A stretch of DNA of 64,000 bases, from the NCBI GenBank assembly GCA_013365365.1, contig JABVXU010000027.1, positions 248,001 to 312,000 of the forward strand, read 5' to 3'. Source of the DNA: Cruorifilaria tuberocauda (Eukaryota > Nematoda > Chromadorea > Rhabditida > Onchocercidae). The position numbers and the translations under genes were made by a program. The stretch's first letter is position 1, and every line of letters begins with the position of its first letter. The notes below the pieces were generated by a model. It did not search any database. It was given only the letters and a program-made list of their open reading frames with translations, and was not told where the DNA came from. Below, piece after piece: positions 12,601 to 26,035 of the stretch.

Positions 12601-15600
12601 AAGAAAGAAAAAAAATCAAAGAGCTGCTCTACATAATATAATAAGTAGACAATGAAAAAATCCGATGCTTGCAAGTTTCAGGAAGAAATTATGAACGGAC
12701 GAATAGCAGCTATTGACTAATGTCATATGACTGAATCTCTGATTACTCCAATAACTAGCATATGAAAATTTTGACATAAAATTAGCCAAAAAATTGAATT
12801 ACTTCTCCTCGATAAGCACGGAAAGACATGCGATCAACAGCTGGTTGTACAGTGTAAGTTTTTGTCAAGTGGCGTATGTCAATATCTGCTTGATCGTCTC
12901 CCTCATGTTCTTGAGTGTTGTTATTATTTGAAATATCAGAAGAATCATAAAAAGCGCACTGCTGGCGTACATCGTTTGATCGCTGTAAAAAAATAAAGTT
13001 TAGCTTCGAGGTAACCTGTCTTCCAACTACTTCATCATATTTTTACATTATTAAATACTTACTTTTAATTTAGTCAACAACCAAAAGTCCTATTTCTTAT
13101 ATGTAGTCACCCACTACCACTATTAGATCAAAGATTTTATATTATTAGTTTAAACTTACATGTAGAAAGAAAAGCCATTCTTTCCGTGGTAAATCATTAG
13201 AGGGATAGACATTATCCAAATATATAGCTAACAGCGACATCCATACAACATCAAACGTCATCATTATAAGCGCTATTCCAAATGGAAATATATATGTCGT
13301 ATTTTCAAACATATTATATATACCCAAATATTCATCTTAAAAATACTCACTCAGATAACGATTTTGACATTTTTAAAGGTTATTCATAGCTTGATGCAGC
13401 GTTAGAATTGAAAAAAACATTATAAAAAATCCTATTACTTTCTTATATTTCGGATAAATCATTAATCCTCGAAAAAATTTTGTCCACAAATGTGACCTCC
13501 AAGAAAAAGTTAAAGTGAATGGTAAAAAGAAAAAAAAAACAGGAAAAGATTCTAGTAAGAAACTGATAGGTCGGACTAGTTTAAGAAATCGACCAATGAA
13601 ACGAAGATCCAGGAGATATTGTTAGTTCACAAAAGCAAAAGCAAAAGCACAACGTTTCTTCAGCAACACTTGATGATTCAAAAAAACCAAGTTATTTACC
13701 TCGATTCATATAATCCTGAACAGCACGATGAGCACAATTGAAAGCATAGTTTAAATTCAGTGAAAGTATAATATTTAGAAAAACCGATCCTCCCGATGTT
13801 TTCAACCTTGTCAAGCCTGCAAAAATTTGAGAACAAATAGATGAAGCAGACCTCAAAATTAATTAACTCCGCTAGCAATATTATCAGTTCTTAAGCAATT
13901 ATCCTTCCCGATAATTAAAATTATTTCAAATAAAGTAACTCACCTATGGTTAAAAGCCAAATAACAGCAGTTCCTTTTACCGCTGCACCAGGACTGTGAA
14001 AAACGCAGGACATTAAAAGAGCAAAACTAACAACACCGGCACCATAAATAAAGTTAGCGGAAAAAAATAACCACGAAGATACTGTCTGAATGCATAAAAA
14101 TTCCAATATTTTGTTCAGGTAATAATTGACATATTTCTCACAATGATTCTATTATAAAACTAGCTTCGATAATTGTGATACTGTCAAATTTGTATGATGA
14201 AAAGAGATTAAATGCAGATAAAATTATTGAATGAAGACTCATATGTGGTTAATACAGATCATTCTGTGCATTCTACTAAAACGTGAAGCATGGTTTATGT
14301 AATAAAACTTGAAAATACTAAAGTAAAAAACAAACTGGGACCTGAATTTGAGGAAGTAACATAGTTGTACATGAAAGCAAGACTATCATAGTTTTAATGA
14401 AACCAATTACCGCATGCGCAGTATAAAACGTAGAAGATTGCATACCCATCACTGTTAAAAATGCCTGAAAAAGAAAGACTGAAATCAACGAATTAGTTGG
14501 TAGTGCAACTAATTCGTTGATCTAATTTTGAAAAATACTCAATAAACACATTTTGTGCATAAAATGTTAGAAGTAATACATGTTATATCAGCAAAAAATT
14601 CAACTAATTCATCATTTAGTTAAACGCAAAATATTCTGAATTACTAGATATCCTAAACTGATCTTAAAAGTAATTATAGCAAGAAACAAATGTCGACTTC
14701 GCTAACATTTATTTCTAAAGAATTGAAACTAAAGAAAAACAAATGCTAACTTACAATAGGAAAAAAGTTTCAATCTCCAAAAAAGAATTTTATCAATTGA
14801 CAAACTGATCTGGTAAACTTGAAAAAAGATTTTTTCAAAATTAGAAAATTAAAATTAGAAATAAGGATTAAATTTTTAACGAAAATAGAGAGAAATCTAA
14901 CCTTGATACCACTATGTTTTTCGGAAGAAATATTTGAAACGGTATGCAGAATACATGGCAAAGTGAACAACTGCCAGAAAATGATCAAAAAGGAAAGGAA
15001 TTCGACGATCGATTTTTCAAAATATGGAGGCTCAGGAATACGTTCTAGACTGAATTGAAAACTGCTATCGTTATTTTTTTCACTATCGATTTTCTGCAAA
15101 ATTAGAGCTTTATTGAAAAATAGAGATTTCGTACATCTACCAGATAGTTCATAATATAAATCAACAAAAGATAGGTAAGAAGAAAAACTTGAAATCCATT
15201 GAAATCCTTAACGTTTCTTTAAAAGCGCTTAGTCTCATAACTATTAAACTGAACCAGTGTCATGAAAACATAAGCACAAATAAATGCAACTGTGCAGAGG
15301 TGATTCCAAAACTGTTCATATAGCAAAATGGAGATACGAACCTTGAGAAATATAGTATCTATTGCATACTGCAATGATAAGACACCAAGAGACCAGTAAT
15401 TGGGCATCATATTCACCAGAAATTGGTCGTCTGAAATTTCATATGGTCCGCCGTCGTCCCAAATGTCATCACCAACATACCATCGTGTTTGTGGATCTTC
15501 TGTCTGACGTATTCGTATGGTATAAGAAAGACGCGATGTACTACTATTGTATTCATCGAATATAACACCAGCTATAAATCGTAATGATTAGAAAGCATTC

Positions 15601-16885
15601 GATTACTCATATGATTTAACTAGGCGGTCAAAGATCAAATCCATTTAATGCGAAACTATGGTTATATTGAGATGTGACCGAAATCGAAGCACAGCCCTGC
15701 TAACCATGTGCCACCATAACCGCAGTAAAAACTTCCGTAGGTTAGAGTTGTCGCTTATTGTTTATTATTTTCTTTCGCTTAAATCTTCAAGCTGATTTTT
15801 CTGTTTTTTGCATCTACCTACTGTATCACTTAATTTCGAGATCGTTGGTCAAACTAGATATAAGGTCTATTGGAATTAAAGATGATTTTGTTAATACTTG
15901 TGTCTTATCCAGTTCTAATTAGATTTTTACTAATTAGTTAGACTGAATGAATAGCGAATCCATCTAAATTACTGGACAAAGAGCGAGAGAAAAATTACGT
16001 AATTAGACAGTTTTGTTTCACTACATTATTGATAACTTTTTTTTTTCTTTTTCCTAGTTGAAAATAAACAACTACCGTAAAGAAATTTATTCAATAAATA
16101 CTTTTGTATATATCCTAATACCAAACATTAAACATATACCAATATATTTAGTACATATAGGAGAACGATGATAATCCTCCAATAGTGTTTCCATCATGGC
16201 TGTTTCAGTTGGAAAAATTTTTACATTCAATTCGTAAAAGTGTGAATAGGAGGCTGAATTATTCATTAAATAACGAAATTCCATTTCACGAGCTATCCAT
16301 AAAATTTCTTTCTTATCCATATTTTTTCTGAAAAATACATCTACACTTCATGATGATATAAAAAAATTGAAGTGAAAATTACAAATATAAAGTACAAAAT
16401 AAAAATGCTAAAATAACGAAAGGAAAAATGAATATAAAACTTACGGGAATACAAGTCCTAAACTTCGCCGATTGAGTATCCCACAATAACTGTAAATTGT
16501 TTGCAGATTACCGAGGTGTCGATCTATATCTCTCCAATCTCCAGTCACTTGAAATGATTCCCAGAACTGTGCTTCATGTTTGACAGATGACGAGTTCTAG
16601 AACAGTCTTATTGGTCTACCTTTTCGGGCGTCTTCACCATTGACTTACATTTCTGCACCTCACTTTTACCATTGAAATGATTTATCATTAATGCTTCAAG
16701 AAATTTTTCGAAACATTCACGAAAATTAAAAAAAGCAACAAAGGAATAACCTGTAGAACGAGGATGATAAGAGGAAGAGAGATAAGTAGCGGAATGGCTA
16801 TTTCAACAATACTCCATATCTTACTTCGCCAAATGATAATGAATTCTTTAATAAGCAGTAAACGTAAATGATTCAACGATAACAT
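3616..16885 (-). CDS. ABCA-subfamily full ABC transporter (CED-7/ABT-like)
   Basis: Full ABC transporter of subfamily A, whose members move lipids across membranes; about 1691 aa, the usual size. Thirty exons fit in phase: 16751-16885, 16445-16596, 16140-16327, 15342-15571, 14902-15093, 14342-14464, 13944-14085, 13700-13816, 13160-13335, 12803-12982, 12226-12516, 11906-12066, 11605-11758, 11239-11378, 10966-11064, 10423-10514, 9766-9945, 9459-9634, 9184-9328, 8609-8784, 8043-8168, 7555-7806, 7165-7269, 6271-6615, 5745-5919, 5308-5414, 4957-5129, 4198-4461, 3912-4067, 3616-3739. NBD1: Walker [10 protein letters not shown] (~551), LSGGM (~647), [11 protein letters not shown] (~667), TTH H-loop (~703), then [16 protein letters not shown]2: Walker A NGAGKTS (~1420), LSGGQ formed across a splice junction (~1509), [11 protein letters not shown] (~1529), TSH, and C-terminal QTTLEGVFL. 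Each NBD follows a hydrophobic block (TM1 at 27-45; TM clusters about 270-460 and 1060-1340). Both sites look catalytically intact. I cannot tell which ABCA paralogue it is. Confidence 0.93.
14484..14521. repeat. Perfect 16-bp inverted repeat, 6-nt loop
   Basis: ATCAACGAATTAGTTG (14484-14499), loop GTAGTG, then its exact reverse complement at 14506-14521. It lies in an ABCA intron, about 20 nt upstream of the acceptor of the exon 14342-14464 in transcript direction. The 38-nt unit could fold as a strong hairpin in the pre-mRNA next to the branch point and 3' splice site. Confidence 0.9.
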
Positions 16886-16891
16886 CCCTCA

Positions 16892-16893
16892 CT
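16892..16893 (-). promoter_or_regulatory. Candidate spliced-leader acceptor of the ABCA gene
   Basis: GAAAAATCAG on the minus strand ends 6 nt before the ABCA ATG. This suits trans-splicing close to the start codon. The sequence alone cannot exclude a 5' UTR intron. Confidence 0.4.
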
Positions 16894-19800
16894 GATTTTT
16901 CACTTCTGGCATTCGATTTCAACTGACATTTAATTTCAGATACTTTTTTTGCATGTGATGAAGGGAGTTATAATATTGCCAAATGCTAATGAATCAATCA
17001 GCCTGAAAAAGGAAAGAGCTAAAATTGCCAGTGAATGAATATAACAAGAGGAAAAAAAGGGATAATAACTGTAAGAATGTAAAAAATCAATTAGTTCAAT
17101 CTCAATCAGAGATCTTATCAATAAACTCTCCTCACGAACCTTTACTGATTGTTTCTTCACATATCAATCCGTGCAATATACAGAACTCAACAATACTATC
17201 CGGAAGAAACTCACTATCAATCAACTTTCATTAACAACGACATTAGCTGATTGACATGCGATCAGCAGAAAACGGACACAGGGAATGAAAATAGAAGTCC
17301 CGCCGTATATCCATTCATTTGCTTTTCAAGCATTAACTGCTCTTCACAAACCTTTACGGATCATTTATTCCACACATCAATCTGTGTAACTTATACGTTC
17401 GAAAATACAATCCGTGCAATAAGTCAGCCACCTTTAATCCAAATATTATCCATGGGTTATGTAGCTAGGATCTCGTAATTCTGTTATGATAGGACAATAC
17501 TGCTTTTTTTTGTTTCTATGATTCCAAATAAATAATGCTCTTTCATTTTTTTCTCGAAGATCTGATCACCAGATTTATTACTTGGAAAAAATCGTAAATT
17601 AAGATCTGAATATATTTTTTAATTGATAAATCTTAAATTTACTCAGAGGGTAAGAACATTTTGTTCACTTATACATAGGTCTAATTTATTTTATATAGTG
17701 GTCAAAAGGAATTGTTGTTTAATTGGAGTTCTTGCAGCGTACAATATCACTGATTCTTGATAACCTTTTATTAGAATCAATGATACCAACAAAACAATGA
17801 TAATTATAACAATCTTGTGTATTAATTATATGATATACAGAATCTCCGAGTTTTCGTATTCGGGGCAACAAATTCCTTTGCTGGAACAAGATTCATGCAA
17901 GTTCGATAAATTGAAAGTTCGATAGATAGATATTGATTGCTTGAAAAAAAAAAAGAAAATTTTTCATTCCATGAATTCCATACACATCCAAAATTTCCGA
18001 GCATTTTAATAATTATTATTTTTCATTGCAATTCATTAGCATCTTGTTTTCTGAATCATTTTATGACAATTTAGATTAATCGGTAATTTGCAGCTGCCAT
18101 TTGAGCTTGAAGTTTTTCCTTTTTTTTTTCTATTTTGAAAGCATTCCAAAAATAAGTGTATTTTTTATTCTTCCGTTTGGTGATAGAAGAGAGTCAACGG
18201 AGAGACGGAAGCTTTTCATTCAGTCCTTTTAAGCCATTTCCGTTATCCATTTCTAATTATTATTCTCAAGTAGTTATCTCCTTATTGAATCAATTCTAAT
18301 TGTCTTATCATTCGTTTATGTTGAGCTCCATTTACCTGAATTAGTTAATTAATAACTGAACAACTTAATATATTAACTTTTGCTTCATTTAGTAGCCAAT
18401 TAACTACAATGTTTGTTTGGAACATTTAACCGTGAATAAAATGATGGAATTTTACGTTTATAAGGGTAGAAAGTAAAAAGCATGAAACAGTAATACACAT
18501 CAACCAATTCATGAATAACTGAAATATTACTGCTTTTCCCGCATATTTTATAAGCAAATTGTAGGAGTCCGTATGCGTTACGTAAAAGACAGATGTGCAT
18601 TCAACGTGCATTTTAAAATCACTGCCATCTAATACTTTATGACTGGACTGATTCATGCGGAAAAAGAAAGAATGGCTGCATAATTCGATGATATGTCGAT
18701 GGAACATTTTCTTTGAACTGTCTACATACAACTACTCATTTGTTTACTTCATTAATTTGTGTAAGCATTTTATCATTGTTGGTTTATTTTATTTTATTAG
18801 TTTTTTCATTTGTTTCTGCTAATTATAAATATTTTATGAAAACCGCAAGAAAAAGGCAACAGTTTCAGGATTTTATAGGACTTATTTGTAGTTATGTTAC
18901 TAATGTCCGGTCCATATTTCCATCATTTTTGAGAATGTTCCTCTTCAAGGTTCTGTTTTATGAGTGAAAGAGCGCAATCATGTCATCTAATCTCCCTCAT
19001 AAGTACCAAAGAGCCCGCAGCTTTCTAATAATTTCCCATTGTTTTTCATTATTAGAGTCAATAAAATTAATTGATCTTTATGTTGATGTTATTCTCTCTA
19101 TCCATATTTTCTACTTCTATATTGCCTTTCCAAATATCTTTGTTAACATTAGCTCCTGAAGTATCTCTGAGATTAATATTTATTTTTCAATATTAGTTTC
19201 TTTGTCAATAAAATATAATAAAGCTATCAGCTGTCTCATATAGTATCAAAAATTCGATTTACCTTGCTACCAATCATTAATGATATTAAAATATTTTAGC
19301 GAACACAAAAGTTATAATTAAAAAAGCAGTTAATGAAACTCTGACACTACCTTGGAACAAGCTAACACTAATGATGTCGTTACTCTCTCTGTTTTAACCT
19401 TTTTCATGTTTCGTGATCATTATAAAATTTAACTAGTTTGTTTCGAAGCGAAAATCACTGATATATACATATGTATGTAGCAATTTTATTAATTGAGAGA
19501 ATTTAAGAAACTCAATTACTGCATATTTCTGATTTGTCGTCGACTGAGAAATTAGATTTTCTCGAAGTATTATATGCTTGCTTGGTTTATCAATATTATT
19601 TGTTGAATACATGTCGAATGTTTCTCTATTATTCAATGAATTAAAAATTGCTTTTACTTACAGAATCATCTTTCCATAACATATTTTCCTTATATATTGT
19701 CAATCGACTCGTCGCTGATAAAGTATTGGAATATCAGATGATAAATTGTCGTTATTACGAAAAACTATGCACTTTAAATTCAGACTTATCATTATGAATT

Positions 19801-21754
19801 GAGATTCTGAATCACACCAAACAAACTTATAATCTATAGATTATCATGGAGAGATATACTGCAGTATTTGAAATAATTGCAGTGTAATTCTCATTTGCAG
19901 GATTAGTTTTAATTTTCGGATTTATGAAGTCAACATCATCATTAAACTATGCATTTCAATTCTTTCAGATAAACTTTGCTAGACAAATCTATGAATGAGG
20001 AGTTTTTTTATCTAATAGCGACTTAGTACATATATTGCGTGGTGATCTTGATATCTGTAAGACATTTTCTATTATGCATCCTATGAATTTTTGATTTGTT
20101 GCTAAGAAATTGCCAAATTGTGCAATGCAAAATCCATCTTCTCGAAACACGAATTGCGAAATTTTTGAATTCTTCTGTTTTTTTTAATTTGTTTTCTTAT
20201 AATTTTATTAAATGTTTTTTTGAAATTTCAGACTCCATATTTAAAATGAGTATAGGAATCCCAAGACTTCAATTATTGTAGTAGGAGCATAGTTTATATC
20301 AAAGTTTGTCAGAGCTGAAAATTATTAGAAATGAAGTTGCAGCGTAGTTTATGCTTTTTCTAAATTTCTTGCATAGCTGTTAGCTTGTCATTTTTTGAGA
20401 GTGAAACAGTGGGAAATGAATCTCCTTGTTCAATAAATATATCATTAGATACAAAAAAATGACAGTAATTTCTGTTCCTATTTGAGCTTGAAATTCAGTC
20501 ATTTCCGCCGTTATTTTCGTCATTTCTAAGAAAACATCATAAAATTGTAAAAAAAGTTATATTTTCCATCTAATTAGCTTCGAAATTATACTGATGAATT
20601 ATGCAATTGAGAAATGAAATGATGGAATGATTAGTCTGCTTTACATCTCCTACGGTTCAGTGGTATGCGACGAAGTTTCAGACTGAAATGGAATGCTTAT
20701 AGTATGAGTAAATTTATATTGATTCTTATATAAAGTTATCTTGACTTTTTCATGTTTAGGCTTCCGCAATATATTGTATGTGTAAGGCAGTAATGCTGAA
20801 TTTATATGAGGATGCTCCCCAATCTTCCCTTAAAATTTATCTCAAGTATAAAGTCTCAGGGAGACAAAACAGAAATTGAAGTCATGAAACTATTTTCTAT
20901 TTGATGTAAAGAGATGATGGTTTATTGAGGGACAATTTTAGCAAAATTCATTTAACGATATGAAAAATTTGTATTATTACTGATACTACTATTATTGCTA
21001 GATATGTTACATCATTGTATAAAGTACTTAGTTTGCTGATTTAGAAGAGATGAAAATTAAACTGGAAAAAGTTTTTTAGTTAAGCAACGCTATCACAGAT
21101 GAAATGGGAAAGGTCGTTCCATCCTATGCTTTCTGCAAGTATAGAATAATAATATTCTTGTCTTATTGAATGGGGATAAAATCAGTTGACGGGAAGAGGG
21201 AGGAAGAAATCTACGTCCTTTTTCCGATAAACGTCCCACGAAGTGAAACTAGCTAAGGATATATTCTCTACACGTCTAAATGTTATTTCACTTTTTTTCG
21301 TCTATGGTTTTGCTAGCTGTCGCCATCAGTGTGTGGGAAAACAAACGAAAAAAGAATTTCACATTATTGGATAGCTTTTGTTCCGTTTTCAGAAGAATGT
21401 CCTGTTGATGTTATAACTGCTATTAATCCTTCACTTCAAATCTAAATGAAGCACAAAATGATTGTATTTAAAGTTAACTGTTAAATGAATACAACAAATA
21501 TTCCCTAGCAAAATAGTAATCCAATTGCAAAGGTATGAAATGATAGATTATCAAAAATGACAAAGTACTATCAGGAAATAAATGTAAAGTTTTATAACAT
21601 AGAACTCTTACTTCTAAAATAAGCTATCGTAACTACTTCGATAACATTTTGATCATTCAACTGAAATGATTTTAGTGTGGAGATAAATGAATTCACATTG
21701 CTATTTGAAAGTTATGCACATTCGTCCTTCAAATAACCGAAGAGAAGATGAATG

Positions 21755-21797
21755 CTGTCTCTCTCTCTCTCCTCTCTTCTCTTCTCTCCCTTTCTCC
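21755..21797 (+). repeat. Polypyrimidine (CT) tract
   Basis: TCTCTCTCTCTCTCCTCTCT and similar units over about 43 nt, with almost no purines. Confidence 0.85.
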
Positions 21798-22354
21798 ATT
21801 TTCCTAATTTTACACATTCATCAAGCAGTATTCCGTACTCTCACCATAATGATCAAAAGGGAAAAAGATGGAGGAAACGGAAGTGGAAGGTTTAATATAC
21901 TTTAATTGCTTTCAGCATACCATCTCCAGAACTATCTTTCCATGAAAGTTTCATAAGTTGGCAGAGATATTTCTTCATTACCTACCTTATCATTCATTTC
22001 CTCATAAATTATTCTACCGAATTTTAAATCTTCATCTTACACTCTAGTTGTTTTCATAGTTAAAAACTTTCTCACTTTTTCTTCTATTTAACAAATATTT
22101 AAAAAACAAAACTTCTTAAAAAATGAAGGAAAAATTCATTTCCAAATAAGTTCATAACTTCCTTTTTGACTGAAAAACGCTATACTTCTAATTCTTTGAT
22201 AATTTCTTTTATTTGCGGTAATTTATAAGCAGGACTCTTCCTTTTTCTTTAATTTTAATTGAAAAAATGCCGTTTCTTAATGTGATGCAAGTCAACACAT
22301 ATTAATGAGTAGAAAACCAACAAAGAATTAAGGAAAAATAATTTTTCTTTCCAG

Positions 22355-24264
22355 TGATAGTGTGCGTCTAGCAATAAGAAAATTAACTTACACCCCATAC
22401 AGAAATCGCCCTCAACCAACTATCGAAGTAACCAAAGAGTTTATGATGAGTTCGGGCTCATTACATTTGGAAGCATCACTCGATAAAGAGGTATTTGATT
22501 CGTGTATTTGTTTAAAGACATTGGTCATATAATTTTAACCTTAAACCCAGCTATTTGATACATTTTTATGCGGTTGGTAAATGAAGATTAGAAATAACGC
22601 CATTTATTTGTTAGATGTGAATATGCTGAGTAACAAAATATCATGCCAAAATACGTGGTATTGAACACTAGTCTTAGAATATTGCAATTTTGTTTCGCAC
22701 TTTTCCAAAAGATTATTCTCATTTTCTCAGTATCCCCAGTCTTCGACTTTAATTATATGTTTAGTCACTTTTCCCAGTATTGTCTTGTAGATGTATTATC
22801 ATGGTGAGTCAATAGCAGTGAATGTTCATATCCAAAACAACAGTAATAAAACTGTGAAAAAAATTAAAGTCTGCATTGCTCAGATTGCTGATATATGCCT
22901 TTTTACTACTGCATCTTATACATGTGAAGTTGCGAAGATTGAGTCAACGTTAGTTTTCTACTTTTCCTCTTACCAAGTTTGCTTTTTTTTTGCTATGGCT
23001 GTTTTCTATTTGAATTGATATTACTTTGAACAAAACATTCCATATCGCTTTTGTCCATCTCTTTTGTTAGTGGTTGTTTCCTGAACGTTAAATTGAGCAC
23101 ACTTATTGTGTACAACATTTTATCCAACATAGATACATAAGATTAGTGAAAATATGGAAGATTTTCTCATAACAAATGAACAAAACTTCGGTTTTATTTT
23201 ATTCATTAAATTAAATGTTATAACGCTTGACATTTACTCATGTTTTCCAGTGAAGGTTTTCCGGTAGGACCAGGAGCAACATTATCCAAAGTTTACACTC
23301 TTTGCCCATTACTTTCGAACAATAAAGATAAGCGTGGTCTTGCTTTGGATGGACAGTTAAAACATGAAGATACTAGTTTGGCTTCATCGACATCGTAAGT
23401 GAAATAATTTATCTTTTCTGACTGTTTCTGAAAGAATATTTTCCAAAAATTCGCTTTTGGTATAGATTTGGCAGTAAAAAATATCGTCCAGATTAATTAT
23501 TCGTGTTGGTCTGGAATGTAGATTTGGAATTTCATTTCATGACATCTTATTTTAAATGCTGCAATAAATTTTACAGTTTGTCATCAGAGACAACAAAAGA
23601 AAATCTTGGAATCATTGTACAATATCGAGTGAAAATGCGTTTAAATATTAGTGGTCCACTAGGAGGAGAATTGACGGCTGAATTACCATTCACGCTGACA
23701 CATCCAAAGCCTCTTGAAAATATTGAAGAACGACGTGTAAATTAATGCTTCATCTTGCGGAATTTCTTTTTGAATTTTGAGGACTAATTGATTTTTCTAT
23801 GAGAATTTTCAAACATTAGATCCATTAATTTAAAAAATGCTATTATGATAAGTTTTTCAGGAACAGCAGAGGACAAAGAGTCCGCCAAACAGTGAAGGAC
23901 TTAACGTGGATCTTATACAACTTGATACGTTAGTTCAATTTGTCATGCAGTAATGTTAATTTCCGAATTTTGAAGCTTCCAAAAATGAATTTTTGTTTTT
24001 TGAAATTCTATAGAAACCGATAATTTTAATTAAGATTGTTACAGCAACAATAATTAAATTAAATCCAGTATAATTTCTTAACATTAAATGCTCTTCAACT
24101 GATATTATTATGGCTTTTATTCTTATTTTATGTATTTCTGTCATTTGGACATTTATTTTAGCTTTGATTTTCCGAGGGCCGAAGATGAGGATATCATTTT
24201 TGAAGATTTTGCTCGATTACGAGTTCGAGCAGCTAATCAGAATGATGATCCTTTTGAATCCTGA
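22355..24264 (+). CDS. Beta-arrestin, C-terminal half (5' exons not found)
   Basis: Arrestin binds phosphorylated G-protein-coupled receptors at the membrane, stops G-protein signalling and links them to clathrin and AP-2. Exons 22355-22490, 22791-22948, 23251-23394, 23577-23736, 23861-23928 and 24162-24264 join in phase to the stop at 24264. The segment starts at [11 protein letters not shown], the family's interdomain strand, and covers the C-domain: [61 protein letters not shown]. The tail carries a clathrin box (LIQLD) and the AP-2/auto-inhibitory motif [11 protein letters not shown], so it is a beta-type, not a visual, arrestin. The first exon opens with an incomplete codon after a good acceptor (TTTCCAG), so it cannot be the start. 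About 180 N-terminal residues are missing. An acceptor at 24174 for the last exon would also keep frame. Confidence 0.92.
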
Positions 24265-24895
24265 AAGCTATTCTGAAATGGTGACTTCTTTAATATAAAC
24301 ATTGATTCAGTAATTTGACCTTTATTCAAAATATCTCAGAAATATTTCACAATGTAGCAAGTGAAATATTTCCTCCAGTATGTAGAATTTTTGACTACGA
24401 ATGGTTTGATCTTCCTCAGTAACTTATTATTTTCTTATCTCGCGTTCATCCTCGTGATATTTTATGAGATTGAATTTTTCTGCCAGTTACACTTCATTTT
24501 GGCATTTATGATGTCTTCATAATCTAATTACTTACGGTATGTTTTAAAGTTAGTTCTCTGAGAATGAACGGGTTTCTTTTTATTTGTTTGTTATAAAACT
24601 GTTTATGATTACTTCATTACTTCTCTGGTTCGCTTCGCTCTATTTTTCTTTTATATGATTTGAAATCATTATGGGAGCAAAAGGTCTATTAGGAGAGAAA
24701 TGCATTTCTCGGTATAAGAGTGTAGAAAAGTTTTCCGTAATTTACAGAATTTGGAACCTCATCTTTTAAAGGATAAGTGAATTCAATACCATTATCTCTT
24801 TTTATGTTATTTACAAAAGTGACTCAAGCGCTAGTCAACTGATTGCTTTAGGTAATCGTATTTAATTTGCTCATTTTTAGTTTACACAGTGTTTA

Positions 24896-25453
24896 ATGAT
24901 GAACATTCGTTCCAGTTTGAATTACGTGGTTCGAGTTCCATCGACTGTTGGTATTGCATATACCAAAAAGCATCAGTAAGTAGTGAGCATTCCACTGGGG
25001 GGAATGGTAGAAAAGTTTAAGAATTAAGCTTTTTTCCGACTTATCACAATCTAGAAATCAATTACATGAAAAGCTGTTTCTTCAAATGTATTCTTTTTTT
25101 TTTCTCTTCGAATTTCATTTAAATCACTAGCTTTCCCATTAATATGCTATGCTTATATAAGAGAATGCTTTTCCTAAACGAAAATAACTGGTAATTCTTC
25201 CTTAGTTTGTAACAGGTTTTTCAGCATTTATTTGTTTGTTTTGGGATGCAACGTGCATCAGAATAATTACCAATTGTATGAGTTAATAGTCCTCAAAATA
25301 ATGCTGATGTCGATATATTCTTTTGCCATTTCTGTTGTTATGCGTTCATTTTGTTTCTGTATTTCACTTATTAACCAGCTTTACAGTAATAACTGTTTAA
25401 ATATTTTCGCTACTGTACTTATTTTGTGCTGGTTAATTTTCGCGCAGATGTGA
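24896..25453 (+). CDS. Candidate two-exon small membrane protein, unrecognised
   Basis: Not recognised. Two open segments are joined by strong splice signals with matching phase: exon 24896-24975 starts ATGATGAAC and ends at donor CA|GTAAGT; the second exon runs 25225-25453 after GTTTTTCAG and ends in a stop. The product would be about 102 aa. The N-terminus is soluble-looking (MNIRSSLNYVVRVPSTVG), followed by two hydrophobic stretches, roughly residues 45-65 and 80-100, rich in Cys, Ile and Leu. An acceptor-like TTTTTAG ends 16 nt before the ATG and could receive a spliced leader. It sits about 630 bp downstream of the arrestin stop on the same strand. It could equally be a chance combination in AT-rich DNA: codon bias is weak evidence at this size. 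Confidence 0.3.
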
Positions 25454-26035
25454 AATTTGTGGTCTTAAGTATTTCTGCGCTTCCGTTTGTCTCACCGTTT
25501 ATTTTGTCTCATTCTGTTTAAGCATTCTTTGGATTTCTTCTATATCTCTACTGACTATGAATAAAAGCGTCAGGAGTGTATTTGAAGAAAAATACAAGTG
25601 GTGAAAAGTAGCAATTTCAGTTGTGACAAACTGATTCAACACAGGAAGGATTTTTGAAATAGAAAACGTCCTAAGTTCAAAATTAGATCCGAGAATTCCT
25701 GAGTATTGTGCTTTTTAAGGTTTGCTGAGAGATAGATTATGTTTCTCAAGATAGAATATATACTGCGTCAAGAAATAAAATTTGATCAAAAGTGTTTAGG
25801 AAATGAGTAAGTGGTTTTCTTCATTATAAAACATTCGTTATTACCAAGTTATTGAGTTCTCTATAGCATCATCTAAACTGCCGTTAGGTAGGATCAACCA
25901 TAAGTTAATTTTACATCTTGAAGAACGATTTTTCCAATAAAAAAACAGCCCTTTAAAGAAAAAGGAAATTTCTATATAGAAGGTATGTCATTTTCCAGAA
26001 GAATTGAATTTAGGGTTAAGATTTTTTAAGGAGTG
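25454..26035. other. Intergenic
   Basis: No gene seen. This is the converging 3' side of plus-strand sequence and the minus-strand gene ending at 26036. Confidence 0.5.

Larger units (their letters stand above)
16886..22354. other. 5.5-kb gene-free stretch upstream of arrestin
   Basis: No exon I can defend on either strand. Open frames such as 18713-18967 and 18426-18731 are short, hydrophobic and without family signature. The arrestin N-terminal exons were expected here but not found. A CT-rich pyrimidine tract lies at about 21755-21797. The stretch must hold promoter and 5' sequence of the minus-strand ABCA gene at its left end. Confidence 0.6.

Noticed and set aside
18426..18967. Hydrophobic open frames of 84-101 codons on both strands
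   Set aside because: Overlapping partly on opposite strands, no motif, no splice context and no arrestin similarity.
24928..24944. GGTTCGAGTTCC, resembling a tRNA T-arm
   Set aside because: No pairing acceptor stem, anticodon arm or A/B box spacing around it; no tRNA gene was found anywhere in the window.
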